A stretch of 64,000 nucleotides of DNA from contig CALVBA010000001.1 of NCBI GenBank assembly GCA_944325695.1, forward strand, positions 51,496 through 115,495. Reading direction: 5' to 3'. This stretch comes from an uncultured Anaeroplasmataceae bacterium (lineage in GTDB: Bacteria; Bacillota_I; Bacilli_A; Acholeplasmatales; Anaeroplasmataceae). The notes beneath the pieces were generated by a model. The model ran no database searches and was not told the origin of the DNA. It worked only from the letters and a program-made list of their open reading frames with translations. Shown here one piece after another: positions 19,099-27,178 of the stretch. A program made the position numbers and the translations under genes. Numbering within the stretch: the first letter of the stretch is position 1; each line of letters begins with the position of its first letter.

Positions 19099-20165
19099 AA
19101 ATGACATTACGTTGGTACGGAAGTAAATATGATTCCGTAACACTAGAACAAATTAGACAAATTCCTGGAGTTTCAGGAGTAATTACTACTTTATATGGAA
19201 AACTTCCTGGTGAAGTTTGGACAAGAGATGAAATTAAAGCGTTAAAAGATGAAGTAGAAAGTGCAGGATTAAAATTAGAAGGTATTGAAAGTGTTAATAT
19301 TCATGATTCTATCAAGATTGGTACCCCAGATCGTGATAAGTATATTGATAATTATATCGAAACACTTAAAAATTTAGGTGAAGAAGATATTCATTTAGTA
19401 TGTTATAATTTCATGCCTGTTTTCGATTGGACAAGATCAGAACTTGCCCGTTTAAGAAGTGATGGTTCAACAGTTTTAGCTTATAATCAAGATGTAATTG
19501 ACAAAATTAATCCTCAAGAAATGTTTGATTCATTGAACGCTAATTCAAACGGATTTGTTATGCCAGGTTGGGAACCAGAAAGACTTGCTAAATTAAAAGA
19601 TTTATTTATTGCATATAAAGATGTTGATGATGAAAAGTTATTTGATAACTTAGTCTATTTTTTAAAGAAAATTCAACCTGTATGTGAAAAATATAATATT
19701 AGAATGGCTATTCATCCAGATGATCCAGCTTGGCCAATTTTTAACTTGCCACGTATTGTAACAGGGCAAGAAAGACTACAAAAATTAATGAAAGCTGTTG
19801 ATGCACCTTTCAATGGTGTTACATTATGTACGGGATCATTAGGATCTAATCCTAAAAATAATATTCCAGAAATTATCCGTAGCTTAAAAGGACGCATTCC
19901 ATTTGCTCATGTCCGTAATTTAAAATACAATTCTGATCGTGACTTTGAAGAAGCAGCTCACTTATCAAGTGATGGATCAATGGATATGTTTGAAATAATG
20001 AAAGCTTTACATGATATTGATTTTGATGGTGTTATTCGACCTGATCACGGACGCATGATCTGGGGAGAACAAGCAATGCCAGGATACGGTTTATATGACC
20101 GTGCATTAGGTGCAGAGTACTTATTAGGTCTTTGGGAAGCTATCAATAAATCAAAGGAAGTGTAG
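19095..20165 (+). CDS. uxuA: Mannonate dehydratase
   Basis: This enzyme dehydrates D-mannonate to 2-keto-3-deoxy-D-gluconate in glucuronate breakdown. The 356 residues begin [26 protein letters not shown], matching the N-terminal block of UxuA, and contain [56 protein letters not shown] and [11 protein letters not shown], which carry the metal-binding His and Cys residues. A second ATG at 19101 is an alternative start. It overlaps the HExxH gene by four bases and is followed two bases later by uxuB. Confidence 0.95.
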   Translation: [356 protein letters not shown]

Positions 20166-20167
20166 TC

Positions 20168-21763
20168 ATGCAACTTAAATTAGAAAATTTAAATCATTTT
20201 AATAATAATATTAAGACTCCACAATATGACGTGGAAAAAATAAAAAACAAAACAGCTACTAGTCCTAAATGGTTACATTTTGGGGCAGGAAATATCTTTC
20301 GTGGATATATTGCTCGTCTACAAGATGAATTATTAAATTTAGGATTAGCTGATAGCGGAATTGTTGCTTGTGAGACATTTGATTATGAAATCATTGATCA
20401 AATTTATCGTCCTTATGACAATTTAGTATTATTAGCTACTCTAGCAAGTGATAAACCGAGTACATATCGTATTATATCTTCTATTGCAGATGCGATTAAA
20501 GCTGATGTAAACGATTTTAAAGAATACTCTAAATTAAAAGATGTATTTGTTAACCCAAGCTTACAAATGGTTTCCTTTACGATAACTGAAAAGGGTTATA
20601 ATTTAAAAGGTGTTAACGGAAGCTATTTAGATATTGTGGTTCAAGATATGGAAAATGGACCTCAAAATTGTCACCATGCAATGAGCATTGTGTGCGCTCT
20701 TTTATACCAACGATATTTAAAGAATGCTCATCCATTAGCCTTAGTAAGTATGGATAACTGTTCTCATAATGGGGAAAAATTACAAAACGCTATTTTAGAT
20801 ATTGCTTCTAAGTGGTGTGAAAAAGGTTATGTTGAGAAAGGATTTATAGATTATTTGACTAATTCTGACAAAATTTCTTTTCCATGGTCAATGATTGATA
20901 AAATTACACCACGTCCTGCAGAAAAGATTGCGGAAGAATTAAATACTTTAGGAATAGAAAATATTAATCCTGTTACAACAAGCAAAAAAACGTTTATTGC
21001 ACCATTTGTAAATGCGGAAGAAGCAGAATATTTAGTTATTGAAGATTCTTTTCCAAATGGGAAACCGGCATTAGATAAAGTAGGAGTATATTATACAACA
21101 AGAGAAACGGTTAATAAGGTTGAAACAATGAAAGTTACAACATGCTTAAATCCGTTACATACTGCTTTAGCGGTTTATGGTGTTTTATTAGGATATCACG
21201 CTATTTATGAAGAGATGAAAAACCCTTTATTAGTTGGATTAATTAAAGGTGTGGCTAGAGAAGGAATGAAGGTAGTGGTTGATCCAAAAATAATTAGCCC
21301 ACAAGCTTTCTTAGATGAAGTAATTAATAAACGATTACCAAATCCATCCATTCCTGATGCGCCAGAACGAATTGCGACTGATACATCATTAAAAGTTCCA
21401 GTACGTTATGGTGAAACAATTAAGTCATACTTAAAAGATGATAAATTAAGTTTAGATGATTTAGTTTATATTCCATTAGTTATTGCTGGATGGTTCCGTT
21501 ATATCTTAGGATATGATGATAATTTAAATCCATATAAACCAAGTAATGATCCACAATTAAATGACTTGTATCAAATTTTATGTGATATAGATGTTAATGA
21601 TCCATCATATAGCACTAAAATTGACACAATTTTAGCTAATGATCATATTTTTGGCATTGATTTAACAAAGACACCTTTAAAAAATAAAGTTTCTGAGATG
21701 TTTAAAAAAATGCTATGTGGAAAAGATGCAGTTGTTAAAACATTAACTGAATACATCCAATAA
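20168..21763 (+). CDS. uxuB: Fructuronate reductase (mannitol dehydrogenase family)
   Basis: A 531-residue NAD-dependent dehydrogenase of the long-chain mannitol dehydrogenase family. It has LHFGAGNIFRGYIARLQDELL for nucleotide binding, ALVSMDNCSHNGEKLQ, FPWSMIDKITPRPAE with the conserved Lys, and CLNPLHTALAVYG with the catalytic His. It interconverts D-fructuronate and D-mannonate, supplying the substrate of UxuA, and lies directly after that gene. The kdgT-like permease nearby fits the same pathway. Uronate isomerase (uxaC), kdgK and kdgA are not in the window. Confidence 0.9.
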   Translation: MQLKLENLNHFNNNIKTPQYDVEKIKNKTATSPKWLHFGAGNIFRGYIARLQDELLNLGLADSGIVACETFDYEIIDQIYRPYDNLVLLATLASDKPSTYRIISSIADAIKADVNDFKEYSKLKDVFVNPSLQMVSFTITEKGYNLKGVNGSYLDIVVQDMENGPQNCHHAMSIVCALLYQRYLKNAHPLALVSMDNCSHNGEKLQNAILDIASKWCEKGYVEKGFIDYLTNSDKISFPWSMIDKITPRPAEKIAEELNTLGIENINPVTTSKKTFIAPFVNAEEAEYLVIEDSFPNGKPALDKVGVYYTTRETVNKVETMKVTTCLNPLHTALAVYGVLLGYHAIYEEMKNPLLVGLIKGVAREGMKVVVDPKIISPQAFLDEVINKRLPNPSIPDAPERIATDTSLKVPVRYGETIKSYLKDDKLSLDDLVYIPLVIAGWFRYILGYDDNLNPYKPSNDPQLNDLYQILCDIDVNDPSYSTKIDTILANDHIFGIDLTKTPLKNKVSEMFKKMLCGKDAVVKTLTEYIQ

Positions 21764-21768
21764 AACAA

Positions 21769-21798
21769 GCCTCATCTTTTAAAAGATGAGCTTTTTTT
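21769..21798 (+). terminator. Rho-independent terminator after uxuB
   Basis: A ten-base perfect stem CTCATCTTTT/AAAAGATGAG is followed by CTTTTTTT. Confidence 0.9.
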
Positions 21799-21823
21799 AT
21801 TTAAAAATACCTGTTAAACGTGC

Positions 21824-21844
21824 TATAATATAACTGGTGATAAT
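21824..21844 (+). promoter_or_regulatory. -10 box with minimal leader before the GNAT gene
   Basis: TATAAT (21824-21829) is followed after six bases by GGTGAT (21836-21841) and then ATG at 21845, so the predicted transcript starts at the Shine-Dalgarno itself. Confidence 0.55.
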
Positions 21845-22411
21845 ATGAAAGAAATCGTCATTACGACAAATAATTTAATCTTACGAGATCATAAAGTAGA
21901 AGACTTAACATTACATCATGAGTTAATTTCAAATGAAGAAGTAATGTATTATTTAGATTCGATGCGATCTAAAGACTTAGAAATGACTAAAGAAATCCTA
22001 GATTTAATGTTAGATGATATGAAACAAGTAAATCGTAAAAAGTATTTCCTAACAATCATTAAAAGAGATACAAATGAGCATTTAGGAGAAATCGGTTATG
22101 ATGTTATTTCGCAAATGAATGAATTTAAACTTATTAATTTATTTTTTTTAATCCACAAAAAATATTGGAATAATGGATATGCTACAGAGGCTTTAGAAGC
22201 GCTTTTACAATTTGCTTTTAAAGAAAATGATGTCTTAAAAGTTATTGCTTCTTGTTATGAGGAAAATGAATATGCTGTTAAACTTTTAAAAAAATTCGGA
22301 TTTATAATAACAAATAAAGTTGATACTATATTAAGAGGAGTTAATAAAGTTCATTTGGAATTTAAATTAACTAAACCTATGTATTTTAATAAAACTAAAT
22401 CTATAAAATAA
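21845..22411 (+). CDS. GNAT family N-acetyltransferase (RimJ/RimL-like)
   Basis: A 188-residue acetyltransferase. It begins with the RimJ/RimL pattern ITTNNLILRDHKVEDLTLHHEL, has HLGEIGYDVI in the central sheet, and NLFFLIHKKYWNNGYATEALEALLQFAF followed by VIASCYEENEYAVKLLKKFGF, the acetyl-CoA binding and closing motifs. Such enzymes acetylate N-terminal amines of proteins or small molecules; the target is unknown. It is a single-gene unit between two terminators. Confidence 0.85.
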   Translation: MKEIVITTNNLILRDHKVEDLTLHHELISNEEVMYYLDSMRSKDLEMTKEILDLMLDDMKQVNRKKYFLTIIKRDTNEHLGEIGYDVISQMNEFKLINLFFLIHKKYWNNGYATEALEALLQFAFKENDVLKVIASCYEENEYAVKLLKKFGFIITNKVDTILRGVNKVHLEFKLTKPMYFNKTKSIK

Positions 22412-22427
22412 TAATTATAATCATTGT

Positions 22428-22453
22428 GACTCTACTTTGTAGAGTCCTTTTTT
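22428..22453 (+). terminator. Rho-independent terminator after the GNAT gene
   Basis: Perfect stem GACTCTAC/GTAGAGTC with loop TTT, then CTTTTTT. Confidence 0.9.
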
Positions 22454-22475
22454 GTCTATCAACTAATAATTAAAA

Positions 22476-22512
22476 TAAAAAAGCTGACAGTACAAATGTA
22501 CAATCAGCTTTT
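22476..22512 (-). terminator. Rho-independent terminator of the lipoprotein gene (minus strand)
   Basis: On the minus strand AAAAGCTGA and TCAGCTTTT (22479-22512) form the stem, with an inner TGTAC/GTACA pairing, followed by TTTTTTATTTT. Confidence 0.85.
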
Positions 22513-22573
22513 AATGCTAATTACCTAAACTTATTATATTTTTATTAATATCTTTAAGTTAGATGGTATAATT

Positions 22574-22960
22574 TTATGCATTTTTAAATATTTCTAAAGT
22601 TTTAGGAGTAATTGAAATAATCATACAGTCACCATTAGTAACTGGTACATCATTATAAGCTTCGATGATCGCTTTTAATGCAGCGTTATCAATTACATTT
22701 TCTTCTTTTAATGTTTTTAATACATTTGTAGCATCATCACCATTAAAATCAATAATAATACCTGTAGGTATTTTATTATTTGTTACATAATAGATGTTGT
22801 CAATCAGTTCAACATCATTAATTTCTTCAATTTGATGCCATTCATATCCTTCTTTTTCAAAAGCTTTTTTAATACTATTAGCCTTTTCGGTACAACCAAA
22901 TAAAGAAAAAGCTAGAATAATACCGACAATAAACGAACTAATTAATTTACCAATTTTCAT
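22574..22960 (-). CDS. Putative small lipoprotein
   Basis: A 128-residue protein with an N-terminal hydrophobic segment ending in a lipobox (LFGC at about residues 20-23), so it is probably a membrane-anchored lipoprotein. The mature part is a small mixed domain (EKEGYEWHQIEEINDVELIDNIYYVTNN and IIIDFNGDDATNVLKTLKEENVI). No family is recognised. ATG at 22960 lies eight bases after AAAGGAG; an in-frame GTG at 22969 is too close to the Shine-Dalgarno. It forms a unit of its own. Confidence 0.7.
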   Translation of the reverse strand: MKIGKLISSFIVGIILAFSLFGCTEKANSIKKAFEKEGYEWHQIEEINDVELIDNIYYVTNNKIPTGIIIDFNGDDATNVLKTLKEENVIDNAALKAIIEAYNDVPVTNGDCMIISITPKTLEIFKNA

Positions 22961-23070
22961 AAATGACACTCCTTTCTAAGTTTATTATAAACGAAATATT
23001 TCAAAAAATGATGATAAAATTATGAATATTATTATTTTAAAGATATATATTATATAAGGTGGTGATTACC

Positions 23071-23187
23071 ATTAATGAGATAATGCGAAATTATGATACT
23101 GAATCAAATAAAGCTTTAAATAATGAAGAACGTTCGCAAGTAAAAGATGAAACGCTAAAAGAAAAATTAAAAGGTGACAAAAAATAA
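23071..23187 (+). CDS. Small hydrophilic protein of unknown function, probable ATT start
   Basis: A short frame of 38 residues rich in Lys, Glu and Asn (NYDTESNKALNNEERSQVKD in the middle) follows AAGGTGGTGAT at 23056-23066. The codon four bases after GGTGAT, the usual spacing in this genome, is ATT at 23071. An in-frame ATG at 23083 is 16 bases away, and a GTG at 23062 lies inside the Shine-Dalgarno. A -10-like TATATTATAT lies just upstream. It converges on the kdgT-like gene, whose end is eight bases away. The protein looks like a small charged cytoplasmic or spore protein, but nothing identifies it. Confidence 0.45.
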   Translation: MNEIMRNYDTESNKALNNEERSQVKDETLKEKLKGDKK

Positions 23188-23195
23188 TAAAACAA

Positions 23196-24224
23196 TTACT
23201 CTTTAAGTAGTTCAGGGCAGTGCTTTAAAGCTTCTTTAGGGTATTTTTTGACGTAATAAACATTATTCCAATGAGTTAAAAAAGGACATAAGATATTTGT
23301 TGATGCTAGTACAAAAGCTAAAATAGCCATTGTTGATGATGTGTATGTCCCAAAAATAGTTTGATCAACTAACAAAGGAATAGAAAGTGATACCCCGGCT
23401 AGACTTCCGGAAGCAACAGAAAAATATCCTGGACGATGCATTATGAAGCGCTCGATTAAAAAAGATGGAATGATTGTTACAAATAAAAAAATAACACTTA
23501 AAATAATTCCTTGATTGAAGTTAGCAAAAGCCTCAATTAAATTGATTGAAGAACCAAATTGAAAGCCTAAGAATGGCATTACAATGGTGTTTCCTAAAGC
23601 AAAAATATTTTTAATATCGAAGTCGATATTACCTAGTAAAGCCCCTAAAAGATAAGGAATTAATAGGGATATAACTTGTATTAGGTTGTCATATGTTAAT
23701 CCACCATTACTGAAACAACTTAGAAATAATAAAGGTAACATTGGCATCGTACAAATTAGCATAAATCCAAAGCTTGCCTTATCAGTGTTATTTCCAAAAG
23801 GGGCAATAATTCCCATGTATAATGTAGCATTAGTACTTGTGACAGCACATGTAAAGGTTAAAAAGGAAATTCCTAATATCCCTTCTATACCAAAAAGTAG
23901 ATAAAAAATAAAGCATAATAAATAAACAATAATTAAGCGGATAATAATAAGTAAAATACCACTTTTAAGCGCACTTTTAAATTCACTTACTTTTAGCTGT
24001 GTTCCTGTACAAAAAAGCATTATACCTAAAAGTAACATCTGTCCTGATGAGGAAAACATATCTTTCATCGGATTACCTAATTTATTCCATAAATTAAAAT
24101 GAAATATCCCTTGGCAGATTGTTGTTATTAAGGAACCAATAACCAGTGGTATAAACATTGTACCGCCAGGTATTTTAGTAAGTGTTTGCCAAATTTTTAT
24201 ATTTTTATAATGTGATTCTGTCAT
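23196..24224 (-). CDS. kdgT: 2-keto-3-deoxygluconate permease family (KdgT-like)
   Basis: A 342-residue protein with about ten membrane helices. It has IPGGTMFIPLVIGSLITTICQ, LLGIMLFCTGTQLKVSE, TSTNATLYMGIIAPFG, IVMPFLGFQFGSSINLI and VASGSLAGVSLSIPLLVD, which match the KdgT transporter family that imports 2-keto-3-deoxygluconate with protons. The product of UxuA is this same compound, which supports the call. ATG at 24224 follows AGAAAGAAGG; a longer frame to 24278 has no Shine-Dalgarno. It is divergent from the CdaR/PucR-type regulator at 24342, which probably controls it. Confidence 0.85.
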   Translation of the reverse strand: MTESHYKNIKIWQTLTKIPGGTMFIPLVIGSLITTICQGIFHFNLWNKLGNPMKDMFSSSGQMLLLGIMLFCTGTQLKVSEFKSALKSGILLIIIRLIIVYLLCFIFYLLFGIEGILGISFLTFTCAVTSTNATLYMGIIAPFGNNTDKASFGFMLICTMPMLPLLFLSCFSNGGLTYDNLIQVISLLIPYLLGALLGNIDFDIKNIFALGNTIVMPFLGFQFGSSINLIEAFANFNQGIILSVIFLFVTIIPSFLIERFIMHRPGYFSVASGSLAGVSLSIPLLVDQTIFGTYTSSTMAILAFVLASTNILCPFLTHWNNVYYVKKYPKEALKHCPELLKE

Positions 24225-24249
24225 ATTAATCCTTCTTTCTCCACGGACA

Positions 24250-24255
24250 ATTATA
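24250..24255 (-). promoter_or_regulatory. Candidate -10 box for kdgT (minus strand)
   Basis: TATAAT read on the minus strand stands 26 bases before the kdgT start. No good -35 is visible, which fits activator dependence. Confidence 0.4.
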
Positions 24256-24266
24256 ATTAAATTTGA

Positions 24267-24295
24267 TTGTTTAATCATTAATTATTAAGTATAAT
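24267..24295 (+). promoter_or_regulatory. Promoter of the CdaR/PucR-type regulator
   Basis: TTGTTT (24267-24272), a 17-base spacer and TATAAT (24290-24295). The start would be near 24302. Confidence 0.65.
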
Positions 24296-24308
24296 AATAG
24301 TTATTAGT

Positions 24309-24327
24309 TTTGTGCTTTAAGTACAAA
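24309..24327. promoter_or_regulatory. Palindromic operator candidate in the kdgT-regulator interval
   Basis: TTTGTGCTT, one central T, then AAGTACAAA form a 19-base palindrome with a single mismatch. It lies just after the predicted transcription start of the regulator gene, suited to autoregulation. Confidence 0.45.
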
Positions 24328-24341
24328 TATGAGGTGGAAAG

Positions 24342-25502
24342 ATGGATAAGTTAATAAAATATATTAGTAAAACAAATGATCTAGATAAAATGGTTAAAGA
24401 AATTGCGAAATATTTTAAATCTCCGATCATGCTTTTAAGTTCTAATTATCATTTAGTAAGTTATTATATGTTTCCAGAATTTCAAGATGATGTTTTTTTG
24501 TCGGCCTTATCTAGAAAAGAAATGACATATGAATTTGTATCAAAACTAGAAGAAACAAAGGATTTCTGTTATATGAGTTTAAGTGCTACACCATATAAAC
24601 GAAGAATTTCTAAGTTATTTTGTGATGATGTGATTGTGGGATATTTAGTATTAGTTGACTATCATCAAAATTTATTAAGTTTTGTTCAAAATGATTTTGA
24701 AATAATAGAAGGCTTATTAGCTAAACAATTACTTTTTTCATTTTCTAAAGGTAATTTGTTTTCGAGTAATATCAAACATTTCTTAACGACCTTATTAAAT
24801 GAATCTTTTATTGATGATAGAGTTTTAGATTATAAGAGTTCTTATGTTTTTCAAAATAAAATTATTCCTAATGCTTTGGCAGTAATTGATATTAAAGGTT
24901 ATGAAAGCAGTGATTTTTTTAATGATACATTAAAAATTGTAATTGACAATGCGATTCCTGGATCACATTCAATTGTTTATAATGGTAATATTGTGGTCTT
25001 TTATACCGGTGATAATCATAAATGTTTTGATAAAGTGGCTAGTAAGTTTAATTTACAAGTGATGTGTTCTAAAAACAATTTATCCCTTCAAAGTTTTAAA
25101 CCACATTATCAAACTTGTCTGAAAGCTTTAGCGATTGCTAAAAAATTTATAGGTAGTTCTTTTGTTGAACATGTCGATAAATTCAGTTATTTACTTCTAT
25201 TAGACAGTTTAAGCAATGATAAATTACATCTTGATGAATCAATAATCAAAATAAAAAATGCTGATTGCGTTTTTCATACGAATAATTTAGAGCTTATCTA
25301 CCTATACTTAAAGAATAACAAATCATTACAGAAGACATGCGAAGCTTTATATATACATCGTAATACAGTTTTATATCGGTTATCGAAGTTAAAAGAAGAG
25401 TTTTCTTTAGATTTAGATAATGATGACAAGCGGGCCGAGTATTTAATCACTGTTGCGGTAATGTTATATCAGATGAACCACTATAAGTTCTTTTTGTTAT
25501 AA
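24342..25502 (+). CDS. CdaR/PucR-type transcriptional regulator
   Basis: A 386-residue regulator. The C-terminal 60 residues (LIYLYLKNNKSLQKTCEALYIHRNTVLYRLSKLKEEF, given in outline) carry the helix-turn-helix of the PucR/CdaR class, with the diagnostic HRNTVLYRL. The N-terminal part (about 1-130) looks like a sensor domain, and LAVIDIKGYESSDFF starts a middle GGDEF-like domain. CdaR-type proteins activate sugar-acid uptake genes, which fits the divergent kdgT-like permease. The Shine-Dalgarno is GAGGTGG. Its cofactor is probably a sugar acid, by inference. Confidence 0.8.
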   Translation: MDKLIKYISKTNDLDKMVKEIAKYFKSPIMLLSSNYHLVSYYMFPEFQDDVFLSALSRKEMTYEFVSKLEETKDFCYMSLSATPYKRRISKLFCDDVIVGYLVLVDYHQNLLSFVQNDFEIIEGLLAKQLLFSFSKGNLFSSNIKHFLTTLLNESFIDDRVLDYKSSYVFQNKIIPNALAVIDIKGYESSDFFNDTLKIVIDNAIPGSHSIVYNGNIVVFYTGDNHKCFDKVASKFNLQVMCSKNNLSLQSFKPHYQTCLKALAIAKKFIGSSFVEHVDKFSYLLLLDSLSNDKLHLDESIIKIKNADCVFHTNNLELIYLYLKNNKSLQKTCEALYIHRNTVLYRLSKLKEEFSLDLDNDDKRAEYLITVAVMLYQMNHYKFFLL

Positions 25503-25508
25503 TCTTTC

Positions 25509-25537
25509 TTGACTTTTTTTATGATAAAACATATAAT
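25509..25537 (+). promoter_or_regulatory. Promoter of the serS T-box transcript
   Basis: TTGACT (25509-25514), a 17-base spacer and TATAAT (25532-25537); start near 25544. Confidence 0.85.
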
Positions 25538-25543
25538 TAAGGC

Positions 25544-25750
25544 AAACGATGAAAAAGAATAGTAATATATTGATTAGCTTATATAGAGACTAGATGGTCG
25601 GTGGAAATCTAGAAGATAAATATATGAATCTACTTTGGAGTTTATGCGTATTCCTTGCGTTAAAAGGGTAAAGAGCTGGAATTTTCCAGAAGTAAGGTGG
25701 CACCACGGATTTATTTCGTCCTTAAGATTTTTCTTAAGGGCTTTTTATTT
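25544..25750 (+). promoter_or_regulatory. T-box leader of serS
   Basis: A stem I region has the distal CTAGAT/ATCTAG hairpin and the GGTGGAAA loop (25596-25612), and a specifier-loop sequence GAATCTA whose TCT (25629-25631) would be the serine codon. The T-box AAGGTGGCACCACGG is at 25694-25708, where TGGC can pair with the GCCA end of uncharged tRNA-Ser. A terminator with stem GTCCTTAAGA/TCTTAAGGGC (25718-25741) and a T run follows. Uncharged tRNA-Ser should favour antitermination and raise serS expression. The T-box and terminator are certain; the specifier is inferred from the fold. Confidence 0.93.
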
Positions 25751-25770
25751 TATAAGAAGGAGAGTTTAAA

Positions 25771-27048
25771 ATGCTAGATATTAAATTTGTCAGAGAAAAC
25801 AAAGAATTAGTAAAAGAAAATATTAAAAAGAAATTCCAAGATGAAAAATTAGTTTTAGTAGACGAAGCAATTGAATTAGATAAAAATGTTCGCGCTTATA
25901 AAACGGAAGCTGAAAAACTACGTCAAGAACGTAACTCTTCAAGTGCTTTAATAGGACAATTAATGCGTGAAAAAAAGATTGAAGAAGCTAATGTATTAAA
26001 AAGTAGAGTATCAAAAGTTAATGAAGAATTAGTAAAATTGGATGAATTAATCAATACTAATGAAGAAGAATTGAAAAAACGTATGATGGTAATTCCAAAT
26101 ATTATTGATGATACAGTACCAATTGGAAAAGATGATTCAGAAAATGTTGAGTTACAACGTTATTTAGAACCAAAGTTAAAATCATTTGATGTTCCATATC
26201 ACTTAGATATTATTGAACGTGTTAAAGGGATTGATCTTGATAGCGCAAGAAAAGTTGCTGGAAATGGTTTTTATTATTTAATGGGTAATATTGCAAGACT
26301 GCATTCAGCTGTAATTACATATGCACGCGATTTTATGATTGATAAAGGATTTACATATTGTATCCCACCATTCATGATTCGTAGTAATGTTGTTACAGGG
26401 GTTATGAGTTTTGCTGAAATGGAACAAATGATGTATAAAATTGAAGGTGAAGATTTATATTTAATCGGAACGAGTGAACATTCGATGATTGGAAAATTTA
26501 TCGATACTATTAATCCAAAAGATAAACTACCTTATACCCTAACATCATACTCACCATGCTTTAGAAAAGAAAAAGGGGCTCACGGAATTGAAGAACGAGG
26601 AATTTATCGAATTCATCAATTTGAAAAACAAGAAATGATCGTTGTATGTGAACCAGAGGATTCAAAAGAATGGTTCGAAAAATTATGGCGTTACACAGTT
26701 GATCTTTTTGTAAGTATGGAAATTCCAGTTCGTACATTAGAGTGTTGTAGTGGAGATTTAGCTGATTTAAAAGTTAAGTCAATTGATGTTGAAGCTTGGT
26801 CGCCACGCCAACAAAAATATTTTGAAGTTGGAAGCTGTTCTAACTTAGGAGATGCTCAAGCTCGTCGTTTAGGAATTCGTATTAAAGGAGAAAAACAAAA
26901 TTATTTTGCACATACATTAAATAATACAGTTGTAGCTCCACCAAGAATGCTAATCGCATTATTAGAAAATCATTTAAATGAAGATGGTTCAATTAATATA
27001 CCAAAAGTTTTACGTCCATATATGGGTGGATTAGAAGTAATTAAATAA
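25771..27048 (+). CDS. serS: Seryl-tRNA synthetase
   Basis: A class II synthetase that charges tRNA-Ser, with 425 residues. The N-terminal coiled-coil arm that grips the tRNA occupies about residues 30-100. Motif 2 is FRKEKGAHGIEERGIYRIHQF and motif 3 is NNTVVAPPRMLIALLENHL, with GTSEHSMIG for serine binding. The Shine-Dalgarno AAGGAGAG precedes ATG. Expression is controlled by the T-box leader directly upstream. Confidence 0.97.
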   Translation: MLDIKFVRENKELVKENIKKKFQDEKLVLVDEAIELDKNVRAYKTEAEKLRQERNSSSALIGQLMREKKIEEANVLKSRVSKVNEELVKLDELINTNEEELKKRMMVIPNIIDDTVPIGKDDSENVELQRYLEPKLKSFDVPYHLDIIERVKGIDLDSARKVAGNGFYYLMGNIARLHSAVITYARDFMIDKGFTYCIPPFMIRSNVVTGVMSFAEMEQMMYKIEGEDLYLIGTSEHSMIGKFIDTINPKDKLPYTLTSYSPCFRKEKGAHGIEERGIYRIHQFEKQEMIVVCEPEDSKEWFEKLWRYTVDLFVSMEIPVRTLECCSGDLADLKVKSIDVEAWSPRQQKYFEVGSCSNLGDAQARRLGIRIKGEKQNYFAHTLNNTVVAPPRMLIALLENHLNEDGSINIPKVLRPYMGGLEVIK

Positions 27049-27052
27049 AAAT

Positions 27053-27092
27053 AAAGCTTCTAGATTGGTTTTACCTTTTTTAGAAGCTTTTT
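27053..27092 (+). terminator. Rho-independent terminator after serS
   Basis: Perfect ten-base stem AAAGCTTCTA/TAGAAGCTTT with an 18-base loop and a short T run. Confidence 0.8.
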
Positions 27093-27166
27093 CATTATTT
27101 CATTATCTCTATTATTTGTAACATATTTTCCCTTAATTTTAAAATAATTCTGCAAAAATTTTAGTA

Positions 27167-27172
27167 TATAAT
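27167..27172 (+). promoter_or_regulatory. -10 box of the predicted small RNA
   Basis: TATAAT stands seven bases before the predicted start near 27179. The -35 region (about 27144-27149, ATAATT) is weak. Confidence 0.55.
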
Positions 27173-27178
27173 AAAGGC

